Source of the DNA: Piscirickettsia litoralis
GTDB lineage: Bacteria > Pseudomonadota > Gammaproteobacteria > Piscirickettsiales > Piscirickettsiaceae
Direction: 5' to 3'
DNA: 64,000 bases
Assembly (NCBI RefSeq): GCF_001720395.1
Contig: NZ_MDTU01000001.1
Location: 1,879,814-1,943,813 of the forward strand
Shown here: piece by piece, positions 56,233-63,965 of the stretch
How the letters are laid out: each line of letters begins with the position of its first letter
Numbering within the stretch: position 1 is the stretch's first letter
Program-made: the position numbers and the translations under genes
The notes under the pieces: model-generated
What the model saw: only the letters and a program-made list of their open reading frames with translations
Database searches by the model: none
What the model was told of the DNA's origin: nothing

Positions 56233-56334
56233 ATGTATGGTTATCGTAAAATTGTTTCGTTTCTAGTGATCATTGGGTTTTTATTGCTCGTGCCGACGTT
56301 AGCTGACTTGCTCAGACACATCTCTGGCTTATAG
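56233..56334 (+). CDS. Small membrane protein, 33 aa
   Basis: ATG 56233 lies seven bases after GGGAG (56221-56225). The short frame has a basic start (YGYRK), one hydrophobic helix (VSFLVIIGFLLLVPTLADLL) and a polar tail. It is too short to judge by family. The good ribosome site, membrane-helix quality and isolation suggest a real small protein. It ends 10 bases before the transporter promoter and is not part of the attenuator leader. Confidence 0.45.
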   Translation: MYGYRKIVSFLVIIGFLLLVPTLADLLRHISGL

Positions 56335-56343
56335 TTCATTTTA

Positions 56344-56372
56344 TTGACAGCTAGTTTAAAGCTTGCTATGTT
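56344..56372 (+). promoter_or_regulatory. Strong sigma-70 promoter of the attenuated transporter
   Basis: A consensus TTGACA (56344-56349), exact 17-bp spacer and TATGTT (56367-56372) predict transcription from about 56380, 40 bases before the leader-peptide ATG. Confidence 0.7.
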
Positions 56373-56420
56373 GGGTGAGTAAAGTTTTTCAATACGATTT
56401 TGATAGGTTCGACTGATTCT

Positions 56421-56498
56421 ATGATGATAAGTGCATTAACAGTGATTACACGAATTATTATTGCGCTCATTATTATACGGCGGTGCGGGCCTGTGTAA
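56421..56498 (+). CDS. Isoleucine-rich leader peptide, 25 aa
   Basis: ATG 56421 to TAA 56496-56498 encodes 25 residues with eight isoleucines, including two Ile-Ile-Ile runs: VITRIIIALIIIRRCGPV. The Ile codons are at 56427, 56445, 56454-56462 and 56469-56477. The R-R-C-G-P-V end recalls the P-P-C-G-A end of the Escherichia coli IlvL peptide. The Shine-Dalgarno is weak, as in some leaders. Its place between a strong promoter and a terminator shows it is a regulatory ORF: ribosome speed over the Ile codons should sense charged tRNA-Ile. Confidence 0.8.
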   Translation: MMISALTVITRIIIALIIIRRCGPV

Positions 56499-56549
56499 GC
56501 TGTAAAGTATTAAACACAAGCCTCGCACCTTCGGGTCCGAGGCTTTTTT
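56482..56549 (+). promoter_or_regulatory. Transcription attenuator (antiterminator and terminator)
   Basis: Terminator: AAGCCTCG (56518-56525), a C-C mismatch, ACC-TTCG-GGT and CGAGGCTT (56538-56545), followed by T6. Antiterminator: 56482-56496 (GGTGCGGGCCTGTGT) pairs with 56514-56529 (ACACAAGCCTCGCACC) over 14 base pairs with one bulged T and one mismatch, using up the 5' arm of the terminator. A protector pairing TTACAC (56446-56451) with GTGTAA (56493-56498) is also possible. A ribosome stalled at the Ile codons would free 56482-56496 and allow read-through. A ribosome at the stop codon would cover it and allow termination. Confidence 0.8.
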
Positions 56550-56571
56550 ATTGCCAGTAAGGAAATGTAGT

Positions 56572-57873
56572 ATGAGAGCTGAAAGTTTAACTGTAGAGGC
56601 GTATCGAGAAGAAAATACGGGCAATCGGAGTTGTTTGGCTTGGTTTGCGATTGGCCTATGTGCTTGTTTTTTATTCTATAAATATGTATTGCAAGTGTCT
56701 CCATCGGTGATGACCGCTGATTTGATGCAAGCCTTTAGTGTGCATGGGGCAGGGTTAGGTAACTTGGCCGCGACATTTTTTTACAGTTATTTGATCATCC
56801 AGATTTTTTCAGGACCATTACTCGATCGTTTTGGTGCGCGTTATATTGGTTCTCTCGCTTTATTAGTCAGTGCGTTAGGCACATTGCTGTTTGCTCATGC
56901 TGATCAGCTGCTATGGGCAGAAGTGGGGCGAGCATTAATGGGGGTGGGTGTGGCCTTTGCAACCGTAACTTATTTAAAAGTTGCTGCGACCTGGTTTGAT
57001 GCGAAACGCTTTGCCTTTTTAAGTGGTTTAGTGCCGACAGCGGTGATGATCGGCGCCGTTTTTGGTCAGGTACCACTAGCACATGTGGTCTCCTCTGAGG
57101 GGTGGAGGCGTTCTTTGGAACTCTGTGCAATATTAGGGGTTGTTTTTGCTGCTTTATTTTTATTATTTGTTCGCGATAAGGCGAATGCTCAACCAGCAGC
57201 ACAACAGACTCGAAAGGTCGGTTGGCAAGATATTATTAATGTATTAAAACGACCGGCAAACTGGCTTTTAACTCTCTATAGTGGTTTAGCCTTTGCACCT
57301 TTGGCTGTTTTTGCTGGCCTTTGGGGTAACCCCTTTTTGGTGACAAGCTATCACTTAACAACGACAGAAGCAGCATCGCTCACCTCTTTAGTCTTTATCG
57401 GTTTAGGGGTAGGTGGGCCTGTATTCGGTGCACTAGCGGACTATTTTGGCAAGCGCAGCTTTTGGATGTTTCTTGGTGGTTTTATGACTCTAGTGAGCGT
57501 GTTATTTTTATTGTATTGCCCAGGATTACACAATACTGTACTAAGCATCCTGATGTTTTTATTTGGTTTTGGTACTAGTGCGTTTATGTTGGGTTTTGCG
57601 ATGGCAAAAGATATGAATTCATTATTACTCGCAGGTACTGTAGTGGCGATGGTGAATACTGGGGATGCGATCTTAGGGGCGGTCACTGAGCCATTAGTGG
57701 GCTATGCTTTAGATCTTGGTTGGCGAGGTAAAGAGCTGAACCATACTCCGGTTTTTGCCACCCAAGACTATGTTCATGCCTTTAGCTTGCTTCCTGTTTA
57801 TTTGGTTTTATCTTTGGTCTTTTTATTTTGGATCACTAAGATGATGAAAAAAGAGAACTTAGTAAATAGCTAA
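56572..57873 (+). CDS. Pht-type MFS amino-acid transporter, probably isoleucine-responsive
   Basis: This 433-residue protein has 12 membrane helices. CACFLFYKYVLQVSPSVMTA and YSYLIIQIFSGPLLDRFGAR are typical of the phagosomal transporter (Pht) family of Legionella, Coxiella and Francisella, whose members import single amino acids. ATG 56572 lies seven bases after AAGGAA. The Ile-rich attenuator immediately upstream suggests the substrate is isoleucine or a related branched-chain amino acid; this is inference from regulation, since substrate cannot be read from sequence. A frame from TTG 56551 exists but overlaps the terminator tail. Confidence 0.88.
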   Translation: MRAESLTVEAYREENTGNRSCLAWFAIGLCACFLFYKYVLQVSPSVMTADLMQAFSVHGAGLGNLAATFFYSYLIIQIFSGPLLDRFGARYIGSLALLVSALGTLLFAHADQLLWAEVGRALMGVGVAFATVTYLKVAATWFDAKRFAFLSGLVPTAVMIGAVFGQVPLAHVVSSEGWRRSLELCAILGVVFAALFLLFVRDKANAQPAAQQTRKVGWQDIINVLKRPANWLLTLYSGLAFAPLAVFAGLWGNPFLVTSYHLTTTEAASLTSLVFIGLGVGGPVFGALADYFGKRSFWMFLGGFMTLVSVLFLLYCPGLHNTVLSILMFLFGFGTSAFMLGFAMAKDMNSLLLAGTVVAMVNTGDAILGAVTEPLVGYALDLGWRGKELNHTPVFATQDYVHAFSLLPVYLVLSLVFLFWITKMMKKENLVNS

Positions 57874-57917
57874 TGGTCAAATTGTAAAGGATGGAGTATT
57901 GATTTGGAGGCTGGTAT

Positions 57918-58226
57918 ATGCAAGCTGTCGGTGCATTTCAATCGGGTTTAGCTGCAATTAATGCAGGTATTGGTGAGTTGCGTGAGAATGCAAACCAAAT
58001 CGCGCACTTTAGCATTGCTCCAGATACAGTGGCAGAGCAGGAAAATCGCCCAGCCGTGGTTGCTGTCAATGAGTTGGAAGAAACGGAGCGAACCGCCCAA
58101 TTTGGTCAAGGTATTGTGACTCCTATGGTCGGTCTGTTAGAAGCATCGAACCAAGCGGAGGTGGGAGCGAAAGTGTTACAGATTGCCAATGATACAATTG
58201 GAACTTTAGTAGATATTAGAGCCTAG
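57918..58226 (+). CDS. Short protein with flagellar rod/hook C-terminal-like helix
   Basis: This 102-residue protein has an N-terminal QSGLAAINAGIGELRENANQ, resembling the start of flagellar rod/hook proteins (L-x-A-x-N-x-I-A-N region). It ends PMVGLLEASNQAEVGAKVLQ, then IANDTIGTLVDIRA, resembling their closing coiled-coil helix. The central D1-D2 domains are missing. Similar short proteins annotated as flagellar basal-body rod C-terminal domain proteins exist in other proteobacteria. No flagellar gene is nearby. A possible GGAGG Shine-Dalgarno at 57906-57910 precedes ATG 57918. It follows the transporter by 44 bases and has its own terminator. Confidence 0.65.
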   Translation: MQAVGAFQSGLAAINAGIGELRENANQIAHFSIAPDTVAEQENRPAVVAVNELEETERTAQFGQGIVTPMVGLLEASNQAEVGAKVLQIANDTIGTLVDIRA

Positions 58227-58254
58227 TTTTTTATTTGAAGCTAGTTAAGAAAAA

Positions 58255-58276
58255 CCCATGAGATATGGGATTTTTT
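58255..58276 (+). terminator. Terminator after the 57918 gene
   Basis: CCCAT (58255-58259), loop GAGAT and ATGGG (58265-58269) are followed by A and T6. Confidence 0.7.
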
Positions 58277-58313
58277 ATTTATTTTAAATTTAATGAAATA
58301 AAGCTTGATGAAA

Positions 58314-59342
58314 TTATAATTCAAGTGTGCAAGGTCGCAAGACTAAACCGGTCCAGTCGCCGACAGGGACATTGGGGTTTGGGAAGACGATGCGCTCATC
58401 ATCATACTTTACCTTATATTTATCCTGCTCATCTGAGCTGACCGTCGAGCCTAGTGGTAATAAACTGAAGTTTTTTATATCTTTTCCTAGGTGTAGTTCA
58501 AAGTTATCAGAAGTTTTAATTAATGCATGGTGAACGGTAAACGAATTTAGGTTATTTAAATTTTGTGATTGAGCGAGTTTGCCGTTGTTGATCAGTGCAA
58601 TTAAATTATTTTGCAATTTAATTAATTTATTGGGGTCATTTTGACCAAAGGGGTGGACTTTTCCTAACTCCAAGGTGAAACCATGAGCATTAAAGTTCTT
58701 TGATGTATGGAAACTAAAGGTTGTTGTGGGTTTGTGTGAAAGCAATAAAGTTTCAATGCCAGAATCAAGTAAAAAAGAAATTTGCTCTTTATTATAATGA
58801 CCTTGGTCGTTTAGATAGGGATAAATTGCAAATTTTTCAAAGTGAGAAGGCCGAATGGCTGTGTGTAAATCATAGTGCAAGCGCGGTGAGTTACCACTTT
58901 GATAGAAGCTTTTTACGTAATGCTCTAGCTTTTTAGCGCGGTCTTTTTCATAGCAATTATTAATTTCCTGATAAGCACCACAGAATAGGCGATTGAGGTT
59001 GTGTTCAACAAAGCGTTTTTCCGCTTGCATGGCCAGTGGGTTACCTAAAATAAATAATACGCGCGTTTGCGTGATCAGCTTTTCGCTGAGTAAATCTTGC
59101 ACTAATCTATTGCATAGCTCGATGGGTCCGGTTTCATTGCCGTGGATGCCAGAAGAAAGAATAAGATCATATGGGCTATGGTGGCTATCCAAAGGTTCGA
59201 AGGAGAGTATGCCATTGTCGATTAGGGTGACTTTAGTATGATGGTTAAGAGTAAAAGACTCGATCTGGTGCTCACTATGGATGTGCTCGATTGTGGTGGT
59301 AATAAAGTCCTGTGTATCAAGTAACTGTTTGAAAGGTTCCAT
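58314..59342 (-). CDS. astE: Succinylglutamate desuccinylase/aspartoacylase family (AstE-like)
   Basis: This 342-residue zinc carboxypeptidase-like enzyme has the metal motif SSGIHGNETGPIELCNRL (H-x2-E), VLFILGNPLAMQAEKRFVEHNLNR-type substrate loop (read in two parts), the third zinc histidine in YDLHTAIRPS, and the catalytic glutamate in HGFTLELGKVHPFG. AstE makes glutamate and succinate from succinylglutamate at the end of arginine catabolism. No astA/B/C/D genes are near, so another acyl-amino-acid substrate is possible. AGGATG precedes ATG 59342. Confidence 0.85.
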   Translation of the reverse strand: MEPFKQLLDTQDFITTTIEHIHSEHQIESFTLNHHTKVTLIDNGILSFEPLDSHHSPYDLILSSGIHGNETGPIELCNRLVQDLLSEKLITQTRVLFILGNPLAMQAEKRFVEHNLNRLFCGAYQEINNCYEKDRAKKLEHYVKSFYQSGNSPRLHYDLHTAIRPSHFEKFAIYPYLNDQGHYNKEQISFLLDSGIETLLLSHKPTTTFSFHTSKNFNAHGFTLELGKVHPFGQNDPNKLIKLQNNLIALINNGKLAQSQNLNNLNSFTVHHALIKTSDNFELHLGKDIKNFSLLPLGSTVSSDEQDKYKVKYDDERIVFPNPNVPVGDWTGLVLRPCTLEL

Positions 59343-59411
59343 AACATCCTGCTTTTCCTAAAATAATAGACCTCTAGTGTTGATGATCTGAGTGAGCTTG
59401 TAAAGTGTTAT

Positions 59412-59435
59412 TCAGAGTGCATTGCAGCACTCTGA
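59412..59435 (-). terminator. Perfect hairpin between panC and astE
   Basis: TCAGAGTGC (59412-59420) and GCACTCTGA (59427-59435) form a 9-bp stem just downstream of panC. There is no T-run on the minus side, so it may be a processing or stability element instead of a true terminator. Confidence 0.45.
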
Positions 59436-59464
59436 GACTAGCTTGGATGGTTGTTTCAGGTTAT

Positions 59465-60314
59465 TTAGCGAGTGCAACTCAAGTTATCAATCAGGCGCAC
59501 ATCACCTAGGTAGGCGGCTGTCAACAAAGTGAGCTGTTTGTCTGAGTCTGTTGGCATTTTGAGCCTTGGTGTGAGCACACGAAAATATTCGGTTTTAAAG
59601 CCAGCTTGATTAAGAGTGTGCTTGGCTTGCTGCTCTACGTGCTCAATGCTTGCGCCTTCTTTTAATGCAGCTGCCGCTTGGCTGAGAGTTTGATAGATCA
59701 AAGGAGCCATTGCTGTTTGCTGTTGATTTAAGTGAGTATTCCGTGAGCTCATGGCAAGGCCACTACCTTCACGAACTGTCGGTGCACCTTCAACTTGAGT
59801 ATAAAGGTTAAGGTCTTCGGCCATATTGCGCACGAGTGTAAGCTGATCGTAATCTTTTTCACCTAAAAATGCCTTATCGGCATGAATGATGCTGAACATT
59901 TTAGTCAGTACCGTCAGCACTCCGGTAAAGTGACCTGAACGAAAGTCTGATTCTAAGTGGTGGGTATCCGCAGCGATATTTGGACTTACTTGGGTCGTAT
60001 TTTTAAAGCCTTGTGGGTAGATTTCTTGCTCGCTTGGCATAAATACGGCGTCTACTTGATTTTCTTCTAATAAAGCAAGATCAGCTTCAGGAGTTTTTGG
60101 ATAGTTAAGATAGTCGTTCCAATCATTAAATTGCATGGGGTTCGTAAAAATATAAACAATTGTTTTATCCATGGTTTTTTGACTATGACGTACCAGGCTC
60201 ATATGGCCATCATGCAAGCAGCCCATCGTAGGGATGAGGCCAACCGTTAGCCCCTGTTGTTGCCACGATGTGACTAACTCATTAATGTCTAGACTTTTTT
60301 GTTTTGATTTCCAT
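59465..60314 (-). CDS. panC: Pantothenate synthetase, frameshifted near the start
   Basis: PanC joins pantoate and beta-alanine with ATP to form pantothenate. The long frame from ATG 60226 begins inside the conserved IPTMGCLHDGHMSLVRHS (H-x-G-H ATP site), so it is missing its N-terminus. Upstream, ATG 60314 (MEIKTK) joins through T6/A6 (60295-60300) after removing one base, giving SLDINELVTSWQQQGLTVGL and then IPTMG. Other motifs are VYIFTNPMQFNDWNDY, FLGEKDYDQLTLVRN and GLAMSSRNTHLN. The repaired length is about 282, normal for PanC. panB and panD are not in the window. Confidence 0.9.
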
Positions 60315-60475
60315 AGGGATTTCCATAGAGTTTATTATTCGGGTGATTAAACTTTAATGTGTTTTTATATTATAAAGGTTCCAAATTAAGTAATAAATAA
60401 ATACGTTCATTGTTGAATCAATGCGTTACTTTTTTGATCAATCAAAGACATATGTTTTTGACTAAAATCCGTTTC

Positions 60476-60760
60476 ATGAACAGGAAATACTATAGCGGCT
60501 TAGCCGTGAGTGTCTTGATCTTCTTGGGGTGGGTTGTGCAGCCAATATTTGCTGCGAGTGCGAAGATTCATATTCATGCGCGAGTGATTCACGTGAGCGA
60601 TAGTAGTCAGTTATTGCAAAAAAAATCAACAGTGAAGGCGTTAAACTCTAGCCAAGGTAGTTTCCAGCAAACCCATGTTCTGTCTCAAGCAGTAGTCAAA
60701 GTGAATGTAGATTTAGCCAGAAACAACGGTGTGCGGAATGTTGTTGTGATTAATCATTAG
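60476..60760 (+). CDS. Small exported protein, 94 aa
   Basis: No family recognised. ATG 60476 gives a basic start (NRKYYSG) and signal peptide (LAVSVLIFLGWVVQPIFAAS). The mature region is short, His/Ser/Val-rich (KIHIHARVIHVSDSSQLL, VVKVNVDLARNNGVRNVV). The ribosome site is unclear, and ATG 60452 is an alternative. Divergent from panC. Confidence 0.55.
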   Translation: MNRKYYSGLAVSVLIFLGWVVQPIFAASAKIHIHARVIHVSDSSQLLQKKSTVKALNSSQGSFQQTHVLSQAVVKVNVDLARNNGVRNVVVINH

Positions 60761-60865
60761 TATTGGTTTACTAAAAATTAACTTAAGGTTAATAAAAATA
60801 TTTCATTTTGTTATTTTTTTAAGTTATCATTTAAGTGAGATAAACATTATATACAGGGTTTTAAT

Positions 60866-61387
60866 GTGACTAATTTTACCAATTTAGAGAATTTAAAGGC
60901 GATCAATTACTCAGAAATGAGAATAAATGATGGTGCTGCATCAGATAAAGCAATTAGGCAGTTTGTTGGAAATTTAAATGATTTTTTCAATCAATTCAAT
61001 CGGTTGGTTCCAACGGAAAAAGATGTTGTGAAGTATGAAAAAATCATGCAAGAAGTCACAAAGAAGATTAACAGCAGTGAATACGCTTATTTTTTGCAAC
61101 AATATCAAAATGAGGGGTACGGTGAATCCGCAGGCTGTTTGGCTCAAACTAGCCAGTTGAAAGGGTTTGCTGAAATACCAGCTAGAATGCAGTATTGGGC
61201 GGCTAGTGGTTCGTGGGGTGGAAGCATTAGAAACCCATTTGAGCACAGAAAAGCAGTTGAGAGCTTACAAAAGTGGTCTGGTTTTGTAGCTAGAAAAGAG
61301 CACGCACAAAACGATTCTTTTCTATTTTTCCAATTAGGTTCTACTGGTATTGGTGCTATGGATCCTAAAGATGAGTTTGTTTTGTAG
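60866..61387 (+). CDS. Hypothetical protein, 173 aa
   Basis: I do not recognise it. GTG 60866 lies eight bases after AGGG. The protein is soluble, with helix-rich N-terminal half (IRQFVGNLNDFFNQFNRLVP, VVKYEKIMQEVTKKINSSEY) and an aromatic/Gly-rich C-terminal half (RMQYWAASGSWGGSIRNPFE). There is no signal peptide. Isolation and lack of homology cues would be compatible with an accessory or effector gene, but nothing proves that. Confidence 0.6.
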   Translation: MTNFTNLENLKAINYSEMRINDGAASDKAIRQFVGNLNDFFNQFNRLVPTEKDVVKYEKIMQEVTKKINSSEYAYFLQQYQNEGYGESAGCLAQTSQLKGFAEIPARMQYWAASGSWGGSIRNPFEHRKAVESLQKWSGFVARKEHAQNDSFLFFQLGSTGIGAMDPKDEFVL

Positions 61388-61819
61388 GCATACATAGCTA
61401 ATATTATGATGTTTTTATTTATTAAAGTGACTTTATTTGTAAGGCTGTTTTTTGTTTTATAGTAGAAATTGAAAATAGAAAGAACTCTAGATTACTGAAA
61501 ACTAAAGGCAGTAATAGATTACATCAAGAGCTGAGCTGGCAATAGCATAAAAATAATAGGAACTTAGTTAAGGTTTATTTTTTAGTGGCAGGCGTTATTA
61601 ATTATACGTTATGCCTTTTAAGTATGTAAGGGAGCTATAAATAAGGGTATGGCTTAATTATATTACTGAGGCATTTGTTTCACTCTTTGACAGGTAAATA
61701 ATCTGTATCGGTAATTTTTCAAGTGGTTATTGTTCTTGAAGTAGAAAATATTCTATACTGCTATGCTGGGTTACCTGCGAAGGTTTGGATAATGATTATT
61801 GAATAGGGAATAAACAGAG
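61388..61819. other. Intergenic, 432 bases
   Basis: AT-rich. A possible promoter for the HAD gene is TTGTTC (61728-61733), 17 bases, CTATAC. An 18-codon hydrophobic frame near 61405 has no ribosome site. Nothing else is recognisable. Confidence 0.3.
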
Positions 61820-62722
61820 ATGTTTAGGAAAAAGAGTTTACTTTGGCACTTTCAATTAATGCGCAAAATCGCTTTATCGTTATTGCTGATTATGCCGAGT
61901 TTGAGCCTGGCTCACTCCAAGGTTCCATGTTCGCTTGAGCGTAAATTAGCTAATATTCAACTGATTACGTTTGATCTATATGCTGCGCTTTCAGAGTCTG
62001 CTTCTTCTGTAACTAGAAATATTACATCCATTTTGAAAAGCAAGAAATTGACACCGGCACAAATTAAACAGTTTACTGATACTTGGTTTAGTAATTACTC
62101 TACAACGAAAAATTACAATGGTTATATTCAGAGTACAAGTGTTGCTAAAATGGTAGGAGTACAGCACTTTCAGCTGTTTGATATGATGCTAAAATCCACT
62201 TTGACTTATACGATACGTTCATTGAGTTTTACAAAGAATTTAAAGTTTAGTCAGAGTGATATTGCGAGTATGATGAATGCTTGGGATAAATTGACACCTT
62301 TGCCTGGTACGATCGGTGCTCTTAAGAAGTTACAACAGGCGGGCTATAAGTTAGCTATATTATCCAATGGCAGCCGGCAACGTATTCAAGATGTTATTAA
62401 TAATGAGGGTTATCAGGGGATATTTAGTTACATTATATCATCAAGTTCGGTCAATCGTTTCAAACCTGATCCGAAAATATATGCAGAGGTTATGGAAAAA
62501 ACCCATTTGAATAAAGATCAAATATTACATGTTGCCGGTGCAGGGTTTGATGCGATAGGTTCCCGAGCTTTTGGTTACTTAACTGCATGGAATAATGTTA
62601 ATCATGTGGAGCTATTAAACTCATTGTTATCTAAGCGCTATGAGCCGAATATTGTTCTTGATAACCTTTCAGAATTGCCAGATATAATGGCACAAAGCCA
62701 CCTTGCTTGCACGACAGGATAA
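61820..62722 (+). CDS. Exported HAD-superfamily protein (haloacid dehalogenase type II-like)
   Basis: This 300-residue protein has a signal peptide (KIALSLLLIMPSLSLAHS), unusual for HAD enzymes. The HAD core has motif I as QLITFDLYAALSES, motif II KLAILSNGSRQRIQDVINNE, motif III lysine in VNRFKPDPKIYAEVMEK, and motif IV-like LHVAGAGFDAIGSRAFG. L-2-haloacid dehalogenases have F-D-x-Y-G-T-L in motif I; here G-T is replaced by A-A, so activity may be altered. It might act in the periplasm. ATG 61820 follows a purine-rich region. Confidence 0.8.
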   Translation: MFRKKSLLWHFQLMRKIALSLLLIMPSLSLAHSKVPCSLERKLANIQLITFDLYAALSESASSVTRNITSILKSKKLTPAQIKQFTDTWFSNYSTTKNYNGYIQSTSVAKMVGVQHFQLFDMMLKSTLTYTIRSLSFTKNLKFSQSDIASMMNAWDKLTPLPGTIGALKKLQQAGYKLAILSNGSRQRIQDVINNEGYQGIFSYIISSSSVNRFKPDPKIYAEVMEKTHLNKDQILHVAGAGFDAIGSRAFGYLTAWNNVNHVELLNSLLSKRYEPNIVLDNLSELPDIMAQSHLACTTG

Positions 62723-62748
62723 TTTTAGTTTAATATTTATGAAATCAA

Positions 62749-62788
62749 GGTGCCTCTTCTTCAAGCGAGAGCGCCTCTTGTATTTTTC
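62749..62788 (+). terminator. Possible weak terminator after the HAD gene
   Basis: CAAGG and CTTG-type arms with an internal CTCT/AGAG pairing precede TATTTTT. The stem is imperfect. Confidence 0.3.
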
Positions 62789-63638
62789 ATGCGTAAACTA
62801 AAATAATTAAAATCTTAGGATTGCTTTGCCCGCATGATTTACTCCTCGATCATCTTATTCAATAATGCTATTGAGATATTTTATTTATTTTGCTTGAATA
62901 TAAAGCTGATAAAGACCAGATAAAACCAGCAGAGCATAGGGCTTAATATTGCTTTACTCTTATCACTCGTTACTTTCTTCAGCATGCATTTGACTTCATG
63001 GCTTTCTTAAAATTTTAGTATTACCTTGCGGTCTTATTTTTTGTAAGGAAAAATACAATAATTTTATTAAATTTATAAACATGTTAATATAATAAGCTCA
63101 TTTTTCATTGATCTGAATATAACTTCATCTGTGCGCCAGCTGCTGTAGTGTCTGTGTTTATGCTCGCTGAATTCTGCTTTCTAATTGAGGTGCAGAGTGA
63201 GAAACCCTTATTTTTAATGTTGTGATAGCCCAAAGGATAAGCGTGTTTCCAACACACAGATAGCACATAATATTTTTGGAAAAATAGTGATCCTTCAAGC
63301 TAACTACTATACAGGCGATGTTAAATGAGATGATAAAGAGCTAAAGACCAGCAAGCGTATATTAGGAAAGCAATAGTATTTTTACGAGCGTCTATTTCAA
63401 GAATCATTACTTTTATTTTTTGTTAAAAAAATTAGCAGCTTTAATTGCAACACTTACTTTTATTCTATTATGAACCGTTACAAAAGTAATTGATGATTTT
63501 AATCAATTAAAAATAGTTGATTTTAATAAAGTGCTAATGTAGCATCGGCACTCTATTTATGAGATTAAAATTTATAGATATCCTTATTATGGTTATGGAG
63601 TGAGGGTTAACTGATGTAATTAATTTTGCTAATAACTT
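62789..63638. other. Long non-coding or decayed stretch
   Basis: About 850 AT-rich bases hold no frame over 60 codons. A 34-codon hydrophobic frame on the minus strand (62881-62985; LCWFYLVFISFIF) has a weak ribosome site. AATTGAT (63488-63494) and ATCAATT (63502-63508) form an inverted repeat. GAGGAG followed by a six-codon frame on the minus strand near 62836-62850 looks like a relic start. This probably is degraded coding DNA, but no parent gene is identifiable. Confidence 0.35.
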
Positions 63639-63794
63639 TTAATCCTTATTTGGTATTGTTTCTAAGTTAGCTTTATTTAGAACGGTTAGGGTGTCGATGT
63701 GCTTGTTGATAAATATAGCTTTTTCATCGATTTCTTTATTGAAGATTACTTGAAGCTCGGGGTAGAATGCTCAGGTTTTTGGGCCTTTGAACAT
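63639..63794 (-). pseudogene. Possible relic gene with in-frame TGA
   Basis: From ATG 63794 the frame reads MFKGPKT, then TGA (63771-63773), then a clean 43-codon frame AFYPELQVIFNKEIDEKAIF, INKHIDTLTVLNKANLETIP and a stop at 63639. Residue choice is protein-like on both sides of the stop. A single TGG-to-TGA change would explain it. Family unknown, and chance is possible at this length. Confidence 0.3.
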
Positions 63795-63965
63795 TATTTA
63801 GAGAGGTCGCCTTTTAATTAACTTATTGATTTTATTTGTTTTAAAATTTAACTTGTTGGATGTTCTCTGTTTATAAAGCTTTTCGGAGCCATAACTAGAT
63901 AATGTGATTTTAGGGTGCTAACACAAGTTTTAGAAATATTTTTTAATTGTGAGCTGGTGGTCGTT

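Noticed and set aside
57918..58226. True flagellar rod gene
   Set aside because: At 102 residues it lacks the central domains, and no other flagellar genes are present; only the terminal helices are similar.
60301..60330. Direct repeat ATTTCCATAG twice upstream of panC, considered as a regulator site
   Set aside because: It creates two alternative in-frame ATG starts and lies in or next to the coding start; more likely a local duplication than an operator.
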